Under the pieces are notes generated by a model. That model made no database searches. It was not told the origin of the DNA and saw only the letters and a program-made list of their open reading frames with translations. From Owenia fusiformis (lineage: Eukaryota; Annelida; Polychaeta; Sabellida; Oweniidae): a stretch of DNA of 64,000 nt. Made by a program: the position numbers and the translations under genes. Of the stretch, positions 38,301 to 44,300 are shown piece after piece; the first letter of the stretch is position 1, and each line of letters starts with the position of its first letter. The stretch lies in assembly GCA_903813345.2 (NCBI GenBank), contig CAIIXF020000012.1, positions 30,965,001 through 31,029,000 of the forward strand. Reading direction: 5' to 3'.

Positions 38301-41300
38301 TAATTTAATGTACCATTGATCAATTTAAGCTATTTGAGATGTCTTTATGTTTAAATTATGAAAATAATAATTAGTTTTAAGTTTGGGGGTGAATTGTAGG
38401 GGGCGCCACCTATAGGACCAGTTTTCACATTCGTTGCCGGGGCTAGGACAGAGAACCCAAGCTCAAAATAAGCCCAAGACCTTGCTCTACATGAATCCAG
38501 TGAGAAACTTAGGGGACAAACTTATTTTTTTAAATTTGCTCAGCTGCTGACCTATATGAAGTATTTGATTAGACTGGGGTCGGATTATCTCAGACTCATA
38601 TCCCATTTTTACTTTCCTTCCCATGTAATGGTCTTCGAGTTCAGTCCCTTCCCCACAAAGCTTTTATACAATCGAATGGGTTGGGATCGACACCCATAGT
38701 TTCAATACCCTTTGCATTCGTTTGACTTCACTTCTTAAAAGAGAGCTTCGTCTTGTAGTTTAACTAGACTCTGCACGCAGGGTATAGTTTCAACGGAAGG
38801 AATGCTACCTAAGTCTTCATCACCAACGCAACTGTACAGTCAAAATCGTGTTTCATTCACTTTAATTCTACAATCTGTATAATTAGAACAATAAGTTTCT
38901 ACTTGGGAGCATTACACCCTGGATTAATGAGGGGGAGGGGTATCGATACAAATTATAGGGTATTTGGTCCCATATAATATAAACTCAGAGACCTAAGATA
39001 GATGCTACCCTTTGCATTTGTTCGACTTTGCTTCTCAAAAGAGAGCATCGTCTTTATTGGGTATATGGTACTGACTTTGCCCAGCATAATATACACTCAA
39101 AAACCTGAGATAGATCCTACATACCCTTTGCATTCGTTCGACTTTGCTCCTCAAAAGAGAGCTTCGTCTTTATAGGGTATAGGGCACTTTGCCCAGCATA
39201 ATATACACTAAGAGACCTGAGATAGATTCTACCCTTTGCATCTTTATAGGGTATAGGGCACTTTGCCCAACATAATACACACTCAGAGACCTAAGATAGA
39301 TCCTCCCTTTTGCATTATGTTCGACTTTGCTTTTCAAAAGAGAGCTTCGTCTTTATAGTTTATAACTAGACTGCGCTCGGGGTCGATAGATCCCGACAAG
39401 AATTTCTAATTCTGACACAACAGGCAGGTGGATGATAAGTGCCTTTCCATCACCTAGGCTGCACAACTGCCTGCAAAACAAACTTGATCATGTTCTTATC
39501 TCTGCAGTTATTCAATGTTTTTATTCCAGCACAACCTCTGTTATTTTCATGTCATGACCTCAAAAACAGAGAAGAATGAAGGCTTTTCGGGTAAACATTT
39601 TGCTTTGTTTTGTTCTGTGATAATTGTGTCGAAGTCGTCCGAAAATGCAGGCGTTCGTTTTTTTGTTGGAAAGATCGGTGAACTGATTATTCATGATTTT
39701 TGATAATGTGACACATGTTCAAAATTATGTCAGCTTTAAGGTAAGTTTATTGAGAACTGACTAATTTTCACATTAGTTTGTTTTGTTCCTGCTTGGGTCT
39801 CTTAAAAGAGGGACTTCGGTAATCTTGATTCAAGCACTAGTGACCTCCTCCCCCTAGACACCTCACCAGCTCCAGAATGTAGCTTGGGGTGAAGCATACA
39901 ATACGGGGAATCCAGAGACTCACGCAAAACTAGAACTTTGGTAAATCAGATTGGTTATCTGACCCCAATGACATAATTGATTTACATGACGTAGGAAAGT
40001 TAAGTATCAAAGTATCAATTAACAGTTAATTCATTTGAAAGTTTTACCAGATGTGGAATCATGTCACGTTCCATAGTGTACATCCGATATATCTTGACCA
40101 CATTCACAGTCCGCAATTGCTATTAAATTTAAATTAAGCAGACCTAATAGATTTTACTTGAGGTTTCGCGTGTGCAGCTAATTACATGACGTCATCAGTA
40201 TCAGTGCATGTTTCGATTCTTTGGGGGTTTCATCTAGTTGTTACTGACCCCAAAACATCAGGGTTATCAGAATATGGATAGAGGTCTTCCCTAGGCCCTA
40301 AGGACAGGGCGGAAGATGGAATGGTTCGAAAAGTACAGGGGATTGAGTCGGGTCGGTGAGGGAGGGGAGTGTGACCGCATGTAATGTTTGCGATTGTAAG
40401 TAAAATAGATCGTATATCAATACGATACATTATATTAATCAAGTTCTGTGATGTCTTAACATTTTTAAGTATAACAATTATACTTTTCGTGGTATGTTGT
40501 TTAAGAAATTACAATTATTGATGAAACTGCTGAGATAAAAACACGAAAGCATCATCAAAATTAAATCTTATATTAGCCAATCCGTAATGTTGTGGTCGAT
40601 TATAGAGGTCAATTATAACGTGCTTCACCCTTTATTTACAACGTGGTGGAATTTAAACTTTAAATGATGTTTTCTACTTCATTTGCCGAGCCCTTTTGTG
40701 ACATTATGAGGTAAGGGTGTTTTCAGGTTAACCAATATCCGCATTTTAATGGCAAATCAACTTTAGCGTTTTCTTTTCTTTATCCTATGGAAAACCAATT
40801 ATTTTAATTTAAGTTAAACATTCTAACATCCTTCGTTTTATGTAAATCGTATTTATGGAATGTTGATTGTGACACGTCACTTAACATTGAATTAAGTTCG
40901 AACTGTGTGCGCGAATTCAAGAAATCATTTGTTCGTATTTCCCCTTGACAATTTCGTTGAAAATGGTCACGTCCCACGTCAGTCGAAGATGCAATTGTGT
41001 CAGTGAAAGTAATGGCATTTTAATCGCCTTTGTAGGTGTTTTCTGACATCTGGATGCATTGTATAATATTTTATTTTTGTAATTTCTATGAAACAAGGAT
41101 TTGAAAGAGGATGACACTTCACTTTCATAACCTTTTTAAATGTTACTACATAATCACAGTCTAACGTTCACTTCCTAATAATATAATATGAATCAAATGA
41201 TACATTCCAATGCACTATTGATTTAAAATTATTGCCGCTGTGCGATAAACTGATTTGGAATAGCAAGGACAGATGAACAGGAATTATGAACTCAGCATTC

Positions 41301-44300
41301 AGACAATTTTCTTCAAACAATTGAGGAAAGATATATCATGATTTTGATTGTCCTTATGTATCCTCTACTTGTCTGCCATAGTTAGTCATAATTCCAAGAG
41401 TCATTAATATCCTTCCTGTTCTAAACAATCGAAGCAGGATAAAACCACACATATTAGGATTAGGATTATTAAAATTGTTGTTATCTTTAGATTGACAGAT
41501 CCACTTTTAAAATAATATCAAGGGGAAACAAAGCATTTATTTATATTGCACTATTTGTAGATTTAGCATCTCCTGCGGCTTGCCGTCAACCTTGGGATAA
41601 CTGAGTCATTTCTGAACCAATTTTCCTATTTAGATTACCCATAATGCAAAAGTCGTCTGCGAATGTTTATTTCTCCCAATTTCTCTCTAGAATTTGAAAG
41701 AAGTGTCAGATTTCTTTGGTGTATGTGTAGATTGAAGTGCAGACTTTATGTCCGTTTACTTTTTATTGCCATTTCTAATTTTATATCACTGAATATTGCA
41801 ACCAGAAACATGACAAAACTGTCGTAATTTGGGTAATCTTGAGTTATCTTGCATAATAGCTATTTAACATGTTCAACCCATGAATGTGCTGCAATAGATT
41901 ACGAATCATTGCATATCGATTTGTCTTCATAAATCAAAATTACAAAATTCTTTGACGACCTCAATTTGTGTAGGTAATTGTTTCTAGTAGATATGACCTT
42001 TTAGTATAGCCCGATAGAGCCATTGTAGCCTGCCTTATTTTGACTTTAATTTTCTATTTTCAGCGATATTTTCAAGAATGAAAAACAAATCGAGACCGAA
42101 GGGTATTTTATGGTTTTGAATCATTTTATAGAGAATTCTAACTCAGATTTTAATTCGTCATATTATATTATTCATTTTATTCTACCTTCCGTACCGTACC
42201 CCCTAAGAAACACGATCAAAAATTGATATCGATCATCTTCAAATTTCCAGATACGGATTCAAAAAGTCCGTCGAGCTACGCAGAATGCAGTGAATGAGCT
42301 AGAACACGCCACGTTAATCAAATAAAATGAATAAGTCGGAATCTCTTACGGCAAAAATCACGAATCCCTATAATCAGTACTTACATTTTCTCTAGTTTTC
42401 CAGTCATCGCTTCGCTCTCAACAATATATTTAGCCTCAATCTTACTATGCACCCTTGAATCCAAGCTCTGTGAAGTGAAAGTCCCGACTAACTAACTAAC
42501 GATTTGACGAAGCCCAGATGAATCTACAATCGTCCAAATCGAAAGTCTTTTGTGAATAAGTGTTCTGATTAGATCATTAGATTGCGAAAAATCGAATAAA
42601 AGAATAGCTTGGTAATGACGTTAATTCAGAGAGAATTCTCTCCAGGAATTACTGCCATCTTAACCACCTGTGTTCAACCCTTTCTCAAAATGTCACGGTT
42701 GGCACTCTTTCAAATAAAAAATGGGAAAGATTTGAAGAGAAATGGAAGCCAAAACAGAATAAAATACCTAGATGTACAGTATACCCTCTTTGCAAGGAAC
42801 TCAAGCAGTTAATTGGGAGTTCTGGAGAAAACATTCGTTGAATAAGCAAGGCAGGTGGGGAATTTTCAACATGGGTAGGTAACCTCGCTGCTGTCCCAGG
42901 TACCCCTCCTTATATCATGTGGCTATGTCAAAGCAATCACATTTGAGGATTCTCTGAAGTAAAAGTCCGGGGATCATGGGATAGCTAAAGCATCGACTAT
43001 TATTTTTTCATTGACGAAACTTGACAGATAATTGTACAGGGTGACACAAGATACAGTATTATCAAAATTAAGAAAAATATCATGTATATATTTGATTGTA
43101 AGGAGGTAATGTGCAATGGTACACGTAAAAAGGAAACCCAATCTGATCCAAAATCGTAGATTTTTGTTGGCTATTGCACCCACAGGGAAAATGTCCACTT
43201 GGAATACATTTTGACAAGATCTATCAAAGGATAATTTTTCCTAGAACCACGACACAAGAGGACAATTCCCAAATAATCACTCCTTGATCACATGACACGA
43301 TTTATCCAATTAGTTCTAGAGAAATATCCATACCACATTTTAGTTCATGGGACTAAAAAGTAGATCGCATTTGGAACTAAAAGTAATGCAATTATGCGAT
43401 CACTCAATCTTCACTTGATTGAGGGCTCGGGAGATTTAAGAGAACTTCTTGAAATTTTGACTTATTTTGGAATTCAAAGTATATTTCAAATCACGTCAAT
43501 GATCAACTACATTATATTGTCGGTACATGTAAGTCTGTCTCGTTTAGCGGACAGTTTGGGACAGAAGGAATAATAGTTTTCACGAAATATAGTCAACAAG
43601 GCGCGAGTACTTGGCGATGTTCATACGAATGCAAATCTTGGACGACTCGAGTCTTAATTCCCAGTTTTAAAAGGGATGGTTATTCGTTTGTTGCCCAAAT
43701 GTTAAATCTATGTGCGCCATTTGAGAAAGGGTTAAAATACACTGGGGGGGGGGGGGTTATACACCATCATGCAGAGATGATCTTGGCACTAGATAACGAA
43801 AAGGACAGTTCGAGATTATTTGAAACACTGTATTTCCATCACAAAGAGCCATGCAGAGGAAACAGGACACGGTGTCAGAAAAACAGTTTTCAGAACTGAT
43901 AGATTAATTAATAATCCACAAAGTAATTAACATAGTAATGGATATATGAGAAAAGCACGTGCCGGAAAATACTGATTTCTCCCTTGATATACCGAATTAT
44001 CAGATAAATATAAATTCGTGTTAATAAGAAACAGATGTCCTTGTAATGCCAGGGTCATTTTGGGAATAGACTATACCATTGCTAAAGTGGTTTAACTTCG
44101 AACTGGACATGGTTCTTTCGGGGACTTCAAAATAATATAAATTGTGTGTGTGGTCCTTTAAAACTCGACGTTCGTTTTGTTCTTGAATTCACAATATTGT
44201 TGAAGCCAATGTTTGTTTACACATGTTTATGCGTTTACTTAATTGTTATTATTTAAAAAAACAATAATTGATACATCAAAATTTTTAGATAATTAGCTTA

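Larger units (their letters stand above)
33458..38554. mobile_element. 5.1-kb nested inverted-repeat element (large terminal fold-back)
   Basis: Outer arms: 33458 to about 34255, and about 37835 to 38554, inverted copies of some 720-800 bp that begin TAGGTCAGCAGCTGAGCAAA. Left order: gtttgtcccctaagtttctc, gacagagaaccc (inverted), ggtggcgccccctac, ccccttaaaacgcccccat, gtgtgtgggagactta. The right arm gives the same in reverse. TAT borders both sides, a possible 3-bp target duplication. The interior holds a small MITE (34635-35062), an inner fold-back (35288-36708) and a TA-flanked MITE (36716-37327). I see no transposase. Confidence 0.85.
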
